Below are positions 35,634 to 45,311 of a stretch of DNA of 64,000 bases, one piece after another. The DNA comes from Pontivivens insulae (lineage in GTDB: Bacteria; Pseudomonadota; Alphaproteobacteria; Rhodobacterales; Rhodobacteraceae), in the NCBI RefSeq assembly GCF_900302495.1, contig NZ_OMKW01000003.1:372001-436000 (forward strand), written 5' to 3'. Under the pieces are notes generated by a model. It was not told where the DNA came from and made no database searches. It saw only the letters and a program-made list of their open reading frames with translations. A program made the position numbers and the translations under genes. Numbering within the stretch: position 1 is the stretch's first letter; each line of letters begins with the position of its first letter.

Positions 35634-36812
35634 ATGAACGCTATCGTAACCGACCTGTCGGGTCGTGCTGTTGTTCCTTTTGCACAACCTTCCCGCGTTG
35701 AGAGCTTCATCGCTGCAAACCAGTTCGATAAGCCGACCCTTGTGCTCGACACGGATGTCGTGGCGCAGAACTACCGCGCCCTTAATGCAGGTCTGGGGGC
35801 TGCACGCATCCACTACGCCGTGAAGGCCAATCCAGCGGCACAGATCATTGCGCGCCTCGTTGAGCTTGGCTCCGCATTTGATGCGGCGTCCCGCGGGGAG
35901 ATCGAGCTTTGCCTGTCGCAAGGCGCGCGCCCGCACGACATCTCATTCGGCAATACGATCAAACGTTCCTCCGATATTGCCTGGGCCCATGGCGCGGGGA
36001 TCACACTCTTCGCTGCAGATGCAGAAGACGAATTGGCCAAGATTGCCCGTTTCGCCCCCGGTGCACGTGTCTACATCCGCCTGATCGTTGATGCGTCCGA
36101 AGCCGACTGGCCCCTCAGCCGAAAATTCGGCTGCTCCCGTGATAAGGCGTTGGAACTGCTCGATCTTGCAGCAGTGCTTGGCCTCGATCCGGTTGGTTTT
36201 TCGTTCCATGTCGGCTCACAGACCCGCAAGGCTGCGATGTGGCGCACGACGCTCGATCAGATTGCAGATATTTGGCACGCCGCGCGCCGCGCGGGTCACA
36301 TGCTGACCCTTCTGAACATCGGCGGCGGTTTCCCCGCATTTTATGGGGAAGAAGTCGAACACCCCACGGCCTATGCGCAGGCTGTCATGCGTGAGGTCCA
36401 TGCCCGTTTCGGCCACGTGCCCCACATCATGGCAGAACCGGGTCGCGGTCTCGTCGCCGATGCCGGGGCAATTGCGGCCGAGGTACTTTTGGTTAGCCGC
36501 AAGTCAGATGATGACATGCACCGTTGGGTCTATCTGGACATCGGCAAGTTTTCTGGCCTTGCTGAAACTATTGATGAGGCGATCCGCTATCAGTTCATCA
36601 CGCCGCATGATGGCGGTCAGACCGGTCCATGCATTCTGGCGGGTCCGTCGTGCGACAGCGCGGACGTGCTGTACGAAAAGCGCCCCGTGAACCTGCCGCT
36701 CGCGCTGCGCTCGGGCGATCGCGTGACGATCCGCAACTGCGGCGCCTACACGTCGAGCTACTCCAGCGTCGGGTTCAACGGCTTCCCTCCGCTCGACGTA
36801 GTTGTGCTCTGA
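35634..36812 (+). CDS. Ornithine (or lysine) decarboxylase, fold type III PLP
   Basis: 392 residues from ATG 35634, with GGAG seven bases upstream. It decarboxylates ornithine to putrescine, possibly also lysine. The PLP Lys is in HYAVKANPAAQI. Further group IV decarboxylase features are FDAASRGEIELCL, FSFHVGSQ (His stacking on PLP), LNIGGGFPAFY, AEPGRGLVADAG and the active-site Cys in GPSCDSADVLY. YTSSYSSVGFNGFPP is the C-terminal closing segment. Substrate preference cannot be settled by eye. It may be controlled by its leader RNA. Confidence 0.9.
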   Translation: MNAIVTDLSGRAVVPFAQPSRVESFIAANQFDKPTLVLDTDVVAQNYRALNAGLGAARIHYAVKANPAAQIIARLVELGSAFDAASRGEIELCLSQGARPHDISFGNTIKRSSDIAWAHGAGITLFAADAEDELAKIARFAPGARVYIRLIVDASEADWPLSRKFGCSRDKALELLDLAAVLGLDPVGFSFHVGSQTRKAAMWRTTLDQIADIWHAARRAGHMLTLLNIGGGFPAFYGEEVEHPTAYAQAVMREVHARFGHVPHIMAEPGRGLVADAGAIAAEVLLVSRKSDDDMHRWVYLDIGKFSGLAETIDEAIRYQFITPHDGGQTGPCILAGPSCDSADVLYEKRPVNLPLALRSGDRVTIRNCGAYTSSYSSVGFNGFPPLDVVVL

Positions 36813-36827
36813 GCAATCCGGCCCTTT

Positions 36828-36912
36828 CGGGGTGGATATTTGAACCAAGAAGAAGCCGCCTTCATCTGTCCCCAAATATCCCCTCCGGAGGCATCCGACA
36901 GATACAAAAAAT
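36828..36912. repeat. Interspersed repeat, copy B
   Basis: GGATATTTGAACCAAGAAGAAG (in part) near 36835 and AAATATCCCCTCCGGAGGC near 36885 are the reverse of the two blocks of copy A at 29661-29745. It lies directly between the decarboxylase stop and the IS110 element. Confidence 0.6.
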
Positions 36913-38105
36913 ACCATGCTGGACGGCGGCGCAGCTGACTGTTGCGATGGCGGAACACTCCAACGATAGGAGTTGCCAGCATGGTAAAGAAAGCGACACG
37001 CGTTTCGCGGTTTGTGGCAGCGGTTGAAGACCAGCCTATCGTCGTTGGCCTTGATGTTCACAAGAAGACCTGTTCGGTTGCGTTGTTTTCGAAAGAGGAC
37101 GGGTTGGTGGAGAGCCACACTTGTCCAGCAGGCGAGGCTGCGCTCGCGCATCAACTAGCGGAACTGGCCATCAACATTGAACATATCGTCTATGAATCAG
37201 GTCCAACAGGCTTCGCGCTGTCACGAGTTTTGACAGCTGCCGGTTTCGACGTATCGGTCATTTCTGCGTCACGCATTCCGCGCGGATATGCTGCGGCAGC
37301 CAAGAACGACCGACTGGATGCGCTGAAGCTGGCGACATACTATGCGAGAGGGCTATTGCGTCCCATTGCGATACCGTCAGTCGAACAAGAGGGCTACCGA
37401 GCGTTGGTGCGTCCTCGGAAACGGATCGCGGAGAGCCGGGGCAAGATCAAACATAAGATCAAAGGCTTCTAGGTAGCGCCTGGCATTGATGAACCACACA
37501 GCCTCCAAAAGTGGCCACTTGCAGCATCTTCAGACCTGACAGCGCTGGACGTGCCACCACAACACCACATGGCTCTTGCCTCGATGGTGCGCGAGTACCT
37601 GTTTCTGCTGTCAGAAGACAAGATGTTGCGTGCGGAGATCCGAACCGCAACCAAGCGCATGCACGCTCAAACCTTCGAACGGCTGACGTCCATCGTCGGG
37701 GGCGGAGAGACAGCCGCATCCAACTTTCTGGCCGAACTGTTCTCGCCAGAGAGATTCAATCGGCCAGAGGAAGTAACCTCATATCTTGGTCTGGCCCCGG
37801 TGGTCAGTCAGAGCGGAGGCACTGCAGCCCGCGCCAGGATCAGACCGGTGGGCCAGAAACGCTTGCCCGGTATTCTCATCGAAGCTGCATGGCAATGGAT
37901 CTGGCGCGACCCAGAAGCCAAGGAACTCAACAATCGACATTTTGTGAGGCATGGGATCGGGCAGAAGGCAATCGTCGCCGTTGCCCCCAAGCTCGCAATC
38001 AAGCTTTGGCGTTTGGCGGTGGAGACACAGCCCACGCCAATGGGGGATGCTGCGCGCGGGGCTCGATCGGGATAACCGACAAAAAAAGAGGGCGGCATCC
38101 CCATC
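36913..38105 (+). mobile_element. IS110-family insertion sequence, inactivated
   Basis: Approximate extent of one element with a single transposase gene. ACCATGCTGG (36913-36922) and CCAGCATGGT (36976-36985) are perfect inverted copies flanking the leader just upstream of the transposase. At the other end GGGGGATGC and GCATCCCC (about 38040-38105) also pair. IS110 elements lack long terminal inverted repeats and often carry structured non-coding ends, so the true borders remain uncertain. Confidence 0.65.
36981..38075 (+). pseudogene. IS110-family transposase interrupted by an in-frame TAG
   Basis: From ATG 36981 (AGGAG eight bases upstream) the frame runs to TAG at 37470-37472, then continues in the same frame to TGA at 38073-38075. 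The first part is the RuvC-like DEDD domain (VVGLDVHKKTCSVAL, IVYESGPTGFAL, AAKNDRLDALKLA). The second is the transposase_20 domain (LTSIVGGGETAASNFLAEL, VTSYLGLAPVVSQSGG, GILIEAAWQWIW). The peptide context around the stop (IKGF-stop-VAPGIDEP) suggests a Leu codon changed to amber. About 363 codons otherwise, full length. Unless TAG is read through, it is inactive. Confidence 0.9.
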
Positions 38106-38363
38106 GACCGGCGCGTACCGAAAGAGGTACTTGGTGACCTTACATCCTCATGTCAGGCACGAATAAGAAAAGGCTTACGCAGCTCGGTGAACAGTGTTGT
38201 TCGGCCTTCGAACTCTGAGCTTTGGGCGGGCACGGTGAGCTTTACTGCGGCCAATGCACGATGTCTCTGTTGCCGGACGACGCGGACGTCGGTCCGGCCA
38301 GTTGAAGGGTCCGCTTGTTGGGCGTCAATTCGTTTTGGCCAAGCCGTCGGACAAATGTCAGAG

Positions 38364-38930
38364 CTACACCTTGCTGCCGCTCACTTGAATATAGGGCGAT
38401 ATTTGAATGTACTCTTGTAAGGATGTCTTAAACTGGTGGCCACCATAGACAACCCGTTCTAAATACCACCCATTGAAATCTACGAACACGTCAAAATTTC
38501 CAGACAGGCGGCCGTGATATGGGCTTTGACCCGTGCTCTCGATTACGTCATGCATATATTTGGACACTTTGCCACCAAGTGATGCGAAATCGTCATCAGA
38601 GTAATCTTCGGAGTTTGCCTCATGCGCAAATTTAATGTCTGCAACCACTTCTCTGTTCGAGTGGAGACCCTCGGCATAGAGCACAATTAAATCTGCTGAG
38701 ATAAGTCGTCCAAATGCATTCCTACGGAACAATTCGCTCCTGTAGAGCTCCTCTTTCAACATTTTCGCCTCCGGCGCAATAAATTCTCTAAGAGTCTCTT
38801 GGTAGCTGCATCGACACTGGCAGACATTCATTGCATTTGCAGTATCCATCAAACTGGGCTCAATGCTGCCATTTGAGAGGCAGGTTGAGTAATCGTAGCA
38901 TCGACCGGTCCACTTGACAGTAGTCCACAT
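38364..38930 (-). CDS. Orphan protein, AT-richer than its surroundings
   Basis: 188 codons if ATG 38930 is used; ATG 38849 or 38831 are alternatives. I do not recognise it. The C-terminal 140 residues look like a folded domain (FRRNAFGRLISADLIVLYAEG, VADIKFAHEANSEDYSDDDFASLGGKVSKYM, FDVFVDFNGWYLERVVYGG). Cys residues cluster near the N-terminus (CQCRC). Base composition and codon use differ from neighbours and it stands next to an IS element, so transfer is likely. The 290 bases between it and the IS show no gene I can support. Confidence 0.5.
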   Translation of the reverse strand: MWTTVKWTGRCYDYSTCLSNGSIEPSLMDTANAMNVCQCRCSYQETLREFIAPEAKMLKEELYRSELFRRNAFGRLISADLIVLYAEGLHSNREVVADIKFAHEANSEDYSDDDFASLGGKVSKYMHDVIESTGQSPYHGRLSGNFDVFVDFNGWYLERVVYGGHQFKTSLQEYIQISPYIQVSGSKV

Positions 38931-38962
38931 AAGAAGGCCCCGACCCAATGGCCGGGGCTTTT
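38931..38962. terminator. mdh intrinsic terminator
   Basis: GCCCCG and CGGGGC arms (38937-38942 and 38953-38958) around the loop. T-rich sequence follows on both strands, so it ends mdh leftward. The orphan gene begins just beyond it. Confidence 0.8.
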
Positions 38963-38982
38963 GCATTTCAAGGCATTGGAGA

Positions 38983-39969
<987 letters not shown>

Positions 39970-40113
39970 CTATTGAGTTGGGCAGTCCCTAGCGCCATTC
40001 GCGCCGCACTGCAATATTGTATACCACGGGACACCCAAAAACAGCGCCGAGGCATTGCCGACAATCCATGAACGTGCTCGAAGTACTGATACCAATTTTG
40101 GGAAAGTGGAAAA

Positions 40114-40458
40114 ATGCAAAAGCTCTCGACCGTAATCGCAGTGATAATAGCACTCAACTCAACGCAAACGCATGCGCAAACTGGACCTGCAGTATGTTAT
40201 TTCCAAGGCAGCGCATTTTCACTGGGTGCAGTTATCCGGCAGGGTGGGCTGACTTTGAATTGTCGAGTTGTCAACGGTCAGACCGGTCTTAGCTGGGGGA
40301 TAATTCGGCAACGAGAGTTGCAGTACTGTGAATTTGCCGATGAATTCTACTCTGACGGTGCAGAGCTGTCGGTGACTGCAGATGGCCGGCTGTCCCATTG
40401 TTGCCAGGGGCAGTGGCAACGAAATCGAGTAAATTGTCAGGAACGCAACGAGCAATAG
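40114..40458 (+). CDS. Small Cys-rich exported protein
   Basis: 114 residues. The signal peptide MQKLSTVIAVIIALNSTQTHAQ is followed by about 92 residues with six Cys (ACYFQG-like, LNCRVV, YCEF, HCCQG, NCQE), suggesting disulfides. GGAAAGTGGAAAA lies upstream of ATG 40114. No family recognised. It is AT-richer than flanking genes. A TauE/SafE gene follows within a few bases. Confidence 0.65.
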   Translation: MQKLSTVIAVIIALNSTQTHAQTGPAVCYFQGSAFSLGAVIRQGGLTLNCRVVNGQTGLSWGIIRQRELQYCEFADEFYSDGAELSVTADGRLSHCCQGQWQRNRVNCQERNEQ

Positions 40459-40463
40459 TTCAA

Positions 40464-41216
40464 TTGCCCTACGATCTGACCTTCTACCTCATCGCAATCC
40501 CTGCGGCGATCTTCGCCGGGGTGTCCAAGGGCGGGTTCGGGTCAGGCCCGTCTTTTGCCTCGGCAATCGTTCTGGCGCTGATCCTGCCACCGCGCGAGGC
40601 GATTGGCGTGATGTTGCCAGTGCTGATGGCCATCGATGCGGCAACGCTCAAGCCTTATTGGAAAAAGTGGAATTGGCGTGAGGGGCGCGGCATGATGGTC
40701 GGCATGGTGCCCGGTGTTGCCGCCGCGGCCCTCGTCTTCGGTTTTGTGAATGACGATGCGCTGCGACTGATGATTGGCGCTGTGGCAATCGGCTTTGTGC
40801 TGTTTCAATTGGCAAAGGCGCAGGGCTGGATCACGGTTCCGCCGCGACCCTTCTCTGCGCTTGTTGCAGCCATTTGGGGGGCCGCTGCGGGATTTACATC
40901 CTTTGTGAGCCATGCGGGCGGGCCACCGGCATCCATGTATCTGCTGGGTCGTGGCCTGTCGAAACTCGAATATCAGGCCACAACCGTTCTCGTTTTCTGG
41001 TGGGTAAATGTGCTCAAATTCGGCCCCTATGCACTGTTGGGCATGTTTTCAGCTCAGGGGTTTCTGGCCGCCGCGGTGATCGCGCCTTTTGCGATTGCAG
41101 GAGCATTCTGGGGCGTTTACCTCAACCGCATCGTCAGCGAACGGGCCTTCTTCACGATCACCTATGTGATGCTGACCGCGACAGGCGCGAAGCTGATTTG
41201 GGATGCTATCGTCTGA
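40464..41216 (+). CDS. TauE/SafE-family membrane transporter
   Basis: About 250 residues with seven or eight membrane helices. FYLIAIPAAIFAGVSKGGFGSG near the N-terminus and SFVSHAGGPPASMYLLGRGLSK in the middle are the paired signature segments of this family, which exports sulfite, sulfoacetate or related anions. The start is uncertain: no SD-supported ATG exists, TTG 40464 gives the expected N-terminus, and the longer frame from ATG 40398 overlaps the small upstream gene. A second family member is at 62137. Confidence 0.82.
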   Translation: MPYDLTFYLIAIPAAIFAGVSKGGFGSGPSFASAIVLALILPPREAIGVMLPVLMAIDAATLKPYWKKWNWREGRGMMVGMVPGVAAAALVFGFVNDDALRLMIGAVAIGFVLFQLAKAQGWITVPPRPFSALVAAIWGAAAGFTSFVSHAGGPPASMYLLGRGLSKLEYQATTVLVFWWVNVLKFGPYALLGMFSAQGFLAAAVIAPFAIAGAFWGVYLNRIVSERAFFTITYVMLTATGAKLIWDAIV

Positions 41217-41218
41217 CG

Positions 41219-41533
41219 TTAGACGGCCGGGCCAGTGGCCAGGGGGGCGGGATCTGTCCAGTGCTCGCCTGCGCTGAGCAGGCAGGTAACACCCTCGACC
41301 GTCGTGATCGTTACGGTGAAGGTTCCGGTATTTTCATTTACCCAGATTTCAATGATCCCGCGCGCATCGAGGGCAATGGCCTGACGGCTCTCACCATATG
41401 TCTCGGTCAAATGAGAAACGACACTGTCGCGAGCACCACAGGGTGGGCCATCCTGTGCCGCGCTCGCATCAGCAAGCAGTGCGCCTACGGTCAGAAGCGT
41501 AAGACTGCCGCAGGTTTTCTGAAATAAATTCAT
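41219..41533 (-). CDS. Small exported protein, unknown
   Basis: 104 residues from ATG 41533, with AAGGAA upstream. The signal peptide is MNLFQKTCGSLTLLTVGALLADASA. The mature part is short, with two Cys (PPCGARD, VTCLLSAGEHW) and a beta-rich centre (IEIWVNENTGTFTVTITTVEG). Proteins with this TWT.T...G..CL..AGE..W ending occur in many alphaproteobacteria without known role. It is convergent with the TauE/SafE gene at a 2-base gap. Confidence 0.75.
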   Translation of the reverse strand: MNLFQKTCGSLTLLTVGALLADASAAQDGPPCGARDSVVSHLTETYGESRQAIALDARGIIEIWVNENTGTFTVTITTVEGVTCLLSAGEHWTDPAPLATGPAV

Positions 41534-41761
41534 GACAAATTCCTTGAAGGACGAGCCGTGCGGCCCGCATTGAAAAAAGCTCTTTGGAGAAAGTGGCGCA
41601 CGCAGTAGGGCCCCGCCCAATGCTCGCGCAGCAGCGTTAACGCAAGGTAAACGACAGAAAGAGGCGCGCGCACAACTATGGGCGACATTTTGTTGCGCAG
41701 CCACCTTGCCAACCACCGTGAGGTCGGTATGTTGCGGCGCAATATCCTATGGAGTGTTGCA

Positions 41762-42622
41762 ATGACCGAATCCCGCCCGCGCCGTTCTGTTCTCTATATG
41801 CCAGGCTCAAAACAGCGGGCCCTCGAAAAAGCAGCGACTTTGCCCGCCGACGCCCTGATCCTGGATCTGGAGGATGCCGTGGCCCCGGCGGAGAAAGTTG
41901 CGGCTCGCGACCTCGTCTGTGAAACCGTGAAAGGCCGTCCGTTTGGTGCGCGCGAGGTTATCATTCGCGTAAATGGCAGCGATACGGAATGGGGTGCAGA
42001 TGACCTCTTGGCCGCCGCCGCAGCGGCCCCGGATGCCATCCTGATCCCCAAAGTCAATTCCCCAGAAGACATCGCCGCCGCGCGCAGCGTGGCCGGAGAT
42101 ATTGCGATCTGGGCCATGATGGAAACACCACTCGGCATCTTGAACGCCGCACAGATTGCCGCCGCGCCCGGCCTGACCTGCATGGTTATGGGCACCAATG
42201 ATCTGGTCAAAGACCTGCACGCTGCGCACACACCCGATCGTCTTCCATTGATCACGTCGCTCGGTCAGTGCCTTCTGGCAGCCCGTGCACATGGCCTGGC
42301 CATCGTCGACGGCGTCTACAACGCTTTCAAGGATGATGAGGGGCTGCGCGCGTCATGCCTTCAGGGGCGCGACATGGGATTTGATGGCAAGACACTGATC
42401 CATCCACTTCAGCTCGCGATCACGAACGAGGTCTTTGCACCCTCCGCAGCTGCATTGGAAGAAGCAGAGGCGCAGGTCACAGCCTTCGAAGAAGCAACCG
42501 CCAAAGGGGAGGCCGTGGCCGTCGTCAACGGACGTATTGTCGAGAACCTTCACGTAGAGAATGCCCGACGCCTGTTGGCGGAAGCTGCCGCAATAGCCAA
42601 GTTGGAACAGCAAGCGGCGTAA
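41762..42622 (+). CDS. mcl2: (3S)-malyl-CoA thioesterase / CoA-ester lyase family
   Basis: 286 residues from ATG 41762. Fold of HpcH/citrate lyase beta: RSVLYMPGSKQRALEKA, ALILDLEDAVAPAEK (Mg/CoA site), ILIPKVNSPEDI, WAMMETPLGILNA, VMGTNDLVKDL and GFDGKTLIHPLQL. Length and motifs match the (3S)-malyl-CoA thioesterase (Mcl2) of Rhodobacter sphaeroides. There it completes the ethylmalonyl-CoA pathway by releasing malate, and lies in the same neighbourhood as mch and sdh. Distinction from Mcl1 lyase (longer, different N-terminus) is by length and context. Confidence 0.85.
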   Translation: MTESRPRRSVLYMPGSKQRALEKAATLPADALILDLEDAVAPAEKVAARDLVCETVKGRPFGAREVIIRVNGSDTEWGADDLLAAAAAAPDAILIPKVNSPEDIAAARSVAGDIAIWAMMETPLGILNAAQIAAAPGLTCMVMGTNDLVKDLHAAHTPDRLPLITSLGQCLLAARAHGLAIVDGVYNAFKDDEGLRASCLQGRDMGFDGKTLIHPLQLAITNEVFAPSAAALEEAEAQVTAFEEATAKGEAVAVVNGRIVENLHVENARRLLAEAAAIAKLEQQAA

Positions 42623-42658
42623 GCCGCATCAAAGCTGCCCAATTGGTGAGGACACATA

Positions 42659-43222
42659 ATGTATCTGGCTCTCCTGCTGCTCGGCGTTACCCTTTGGTGG
42701 GGTGCGCACCTTCTCAAACGCTGGGCACCGGCTGCCCGGGCCGGGCTTGAGGTCCGCTTTGGGCCGGGTGCGCGCGGTATGATCGCAGGGCTTCTGGGTC
42801 TGTCCGTCCTGTTGATGATCATCGGTTATCGTGGGTCGGATTTTGTACCGCTTTACACGCCGCCAAGTTGGGGTGTTCATATCAACAACCTGGCCATGCT
42901 GGTCTCAATCTTCCTGTTCGGGGCGGGCAGCTCAAAGGGGCGGGCGCGCACTTTGCTGCGTCACCCAATGCTCACGGGCTTTCTGATTTGGACAGCGGCC
43001 CACCTTCTGGTAAACGGCGATCTCAGCTCCGTCATCTTGTTTGGGGGGCTTGGATTATGGTCCGTCGTACAGATCTTCGCCATCAATCGCGCAACGCCAG
43101 AATGGCATCGCCCAGAGCCGGGGGCCATCGGTGGCGACGCCAAGCTCGTCGTGATCACCTTGGTCCTCTTCGCCATCATCACCGGCATACACTCAATATT
43201 CATTTGGCCATTTCCGGGGTAA
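42659..43222 (+). CDS. NnrU-family membrane protein
   Basis: 187 residues with five membrane helices. LGVTLWWGAHLLKRWAP at the N-terminus and RHPMLTGFLIWTAAHLLVNGD in the middle are the NnrU signature. The name comes from nitric oxide reductase regulons, but related proteins occur widely in organisms without denitrification, including here where no nor gene is seen. It sits between mcl2 and mch in one transcription unit. Confidence 0.9.
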   Translation: MYLALLLLGVTLWWGAHLLKRWAPAARAGLEVRFGPGARGMIAGLLGLSVLLMIIGYRGSDFVPLYTPPSWGVHINNLAMLVSIFLFGAGSSKGRARTLLRHPMLTGFLIWTAAHLLVNGDLSSVILFGGLGLWSVVQIFAINRATPEWHRPEPGAIGGDAKLVVITLVLFAIITGIHSIFIWPFPG

Positions 43223-43225
43223 TCC

Positions 43226-43429
43226 ATGATCGCCTATCGTCTGCTAACCCACGAAGATTCCTCTGCATTTTGTCACAAGGTGACCGAAGCACTCTCTAAG
43301 GGCTGGACGCTCTACGGCGATCCGACCTACGCCTATGACGCTGGCAAAGGCGTCATGATGTGCGCGCAGGCCGTCACGAAAGACGTGCCCGGTGACTATG
43401 ATCCAGAACAAAAGTTGGGCCAGCTATGA
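43226..43429 (+). CDS. DUF1737 small protein
   Basis: 67 residues. The core YRLLTHEDSSAFCHKVTEALSKGWTLYGDPTYAYD matches the DUF1737 family, a short domain of unknown role that is conserved in length. It ends with the ATGA overlap to mch, so expression is coupled to mch. Confidence 0.9.
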   Translation: MIAYRLLTHEDSSAFCHKVTEALSKGWTLYGDPTYAYDAGKGVMMCAQAVTKDVPGDYDPEQKLGQL

Positions 43430-44460
43430 AGACGACCTCCGGCAATTTCTTTGAGGACTACACACTCGGCCAAGTCATCGAGCACGCGGTACCGCGCACG
43501 GTCGGCGCGGGGGAGCGCGCGCTCTACCACGCGCTTTACCCGGCTCGCTTTGCGCTGACGAGCGCCGACAGCTTTGCCGCCTCTTGTGGATTGGGGGAGG
43601 AAGCGCCGCTCGACGAGTTGATCGCATTTCACACGGTCTTCGGGAAGTCCGTCCCCGACATCTCTTTGAACGCAGTCGCAAATCTCGGATATGCCGATGG
43701 GCGCTTCCATCAGCCCGTGCGCGCCGGAGACACCTTGCGCTCCGTGTCTGAGGTGATCGGGCTAAAGCAGAACTCGAACGGAAAATCCGGTGTTGTCTGG
43801 GTGCGGACAACGGGTCTGAACCAGCGTGATGAAATCGTTTTGGACTATGTACGTTGGGTCATGGTGCGCAAGCGCGATGTCGATGCCCCACCCCCAGCGA
43901 CGGTGATCCCAGAACTTCCCGCAGCGGTCGCGGCAGACACGCTGGTCGTTCCCGAAGGGCTCGACTTCACTGCATACAACACGACTTTGGCCGGAGAGCC
44001 GCATCGCTGGGGCGATTACACCATCGGCGAAAAGATCGACCACGTGGACGGCGTCACAATCGAGGAAGCCGAACATATGATGGCGACCCGGCTCTGGCAG
44101 AATACGGCAAAGGTCCACTTCGACGCCACCAACCGCGAGGATGGCAAGCGGCTGATCTATGGTGGCCACGTGATCAGCATGGCGCGCGCGCTGAGCTTCA
44201 ACGGCCTGGCCAATGCAGTCATAATCGTTGCAATCAACGGCGGCGCACATGCAAATCCGTGCTTTGCCGGAAAGACCGTCCGCGCATGGTCCGAGGTTCT
44301 CGACAAGGCAGAAACCACTGCACCCGGCGTCGGGGCGATCCGTCTGCGACTTGTGGCGACGAGCGGTCCGTCCTCAGATTTCCCACTGCGCGCCGAGGAC
44401 GGAAAATACCGGTCAGACGTGCTCCTGGACCTCGATTACTGGGCGCTGATGCCCACCTAA
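43426..44460 (+). CDS. mch: Mesaconyl-CoA hydratase, MaoC-type double hotdog
   Basis: 344 residues. It hydrates mesaconyl-CoA (2-methylfumaryl-CoA) to beta-methylmalyl-CoA in the ethylmalonyl-CoA pathway. Two MaoC-like halves are visible. The N-terminal half runs FFEDYTLGQVIEHAVPRT to ADGRFHQPVRAGDTLRS, and the C-terminal half starts WGDYTIGEKIDHVDGVTIEEAEHM, followed by NTAKVHFD and the conserved GHVISMARALSFNG. Its place after mcl2 and before sdh supports the assignment. Related MaoC dehydratases differ in length (about 150 residues). Confidence 0.88.
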   Translation: MKTTSGNFFEDYTLGQVIEHAVPRTVGAGERALYHALYPARFALTSADSFAASCGLGEEAPLDELIAFHTVFGKSVPDISLNAVANLGYADGRFHQPVRAGDTLRSVSEVIGLKQNSNGKSGVVWVRTTGLNQRDEIVLDYVRWVMVRKRDVDAPPPATVIPELPAAVAADTLVVPEGLDFTAYNTTLAGEPHRWGDYTIGEKIDHVDGVTIEEAEHMMATRLWQNTAKVHFDATNREDGKRLIYGGHVISMARALSFNGLANAVIIVAINGGAHANPCFAGKTVRAWSEVLDKAETTAPGVGAIRLRLVATSGPSSDFPLRAEDGKYRSDVLLDLDYWALMPT

Positions 44461-44488
44461 GTGTGACAGATGACACATCTCTCAACTT

Positions 44489-44504
44489 AGGGTAGTATTA
44501 CCCT
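44489..44504 (+). promoter_or_regulatory. Inverted repeat abutting the start of the 44.5 kb gene
   Basis: AGGGTA-GTAT-TACCCT is a perfect 6-base inverted repeat ending exactly at ATG 44505. There is no SD at normal spacing, so the gene may start leaderless or at ATG 44547. Confidence 0.45.
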
Positions 44505-45293
44505 ATGACTGAGTCGCGTGTTACGAAAAGTTGGATTGAAGCCACCATGGCGGAGGCTGACGCGAAATATGCGGCAGCCTACGGCAGCGGAAACATTTAC
44601 TCGGCTCAATCGCGCATCCCCGCCGAATTTGTCGAGTCGCCATCTATCGTGGTGGCTCAGGACGAGCTCGATCGGGACGTCGCCACTGAACAGCTGACGG
44701 CCGAGCAGATGCTGCCCCGTCCCGTGCGACGCACCGGGTGGCGCCGAACGCTACACCGGATGACCCGGGCCTCCAGCTTCATGATTGTCGGCGCAGGGCT
44801 GATGCTGGGCATCATCAGCACGATTGAGCGTCCGCGTGTCGTTGAGGTGACCACTCCTCAAACCCTGCAGGACCCGCTTGCCATGCTAGCGAGCATCGCG
44901 CCGCGCATCACGAATGGCGAAATCATCGTGGAAGATAGTGTGGCGCTCGACGCATTGCAGGGGCAGCTCGACACGATCCGTGAAAGCGCATTTGCCACGC
45001 TGATCGGGAATACTCCTGGCGACGATCAATACATCACGCGGGTCTATGGGGGCGTTTTCACCGTCCCCTACGAAGGCTCTGTCTTGATAGGTCCACCAGA
45101 TGCCGAACCCAGCCTTATCAGCTTCAATCGCTCGCAGGCCAGCTTGTTTGGTGGAAACCTGAATGGTGAGTATATCACAATGCGCGTAGGCGATGTGAAC
45201 GCCCATCCCGAGGCGCTTCCTCAAGGCTGCACACTTGCCCTGGCATCCCTACAGCGTGAAGAATCTGCGACTTTCCTGTTGCGCTGCCGCTGA
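44505..45293 (+). CDS. Membrane-anchored protein of unknown function
   Basis: 262 residues. A cytoplasmic N-terminal part of about 85 residues rich in charged residues ends in an Arg patch (PRPVRRTGWRRTLHRM). One membrane helix follows (FMIVGAGLMLGIISTIERP), then a periplasmic C-terminal domain of about 150 residues (MLASIAPRITNGEIIVEDS, ITRVYGGVFTVPYEGSVLIGPP). Not recognised. It lies between mch and sdhC on the same strand with a regulatory-looking inverted repeat at each end. Confidence 0.7.
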   Translation: MTESRVTKSWIEATMAEADAKYAAAYGSGNIYSAQSRIPAEFVESPSIVVAQDELDRDVATEQLTAEQMLPRPVRRTGWRRTLHRMTRASSFMIVGAGLMLGIISTIERPRVVEVTTPQTLQDPLAMLASIAPRITNGEIIVEDSVALDALQGQLDTIRESAFATLIGNTPGDDQYITRVYGGVFTVPYEGSVLIGPPDAEPSLISFNRSQASLFGGNLNGEYITMRVGDVNAHPEALPQGCTLALASLQREESATFLLRCR

Positions 45294-45311
45294 ATTCAGC
45301 AATGGCAGCAA

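Noticed and set aside
38187-38420. 77-codon frame between the IS and the orphan gene
   Set aside because: Composition is atypical, no SD, and it overlaps the orphan gene on the other strand.
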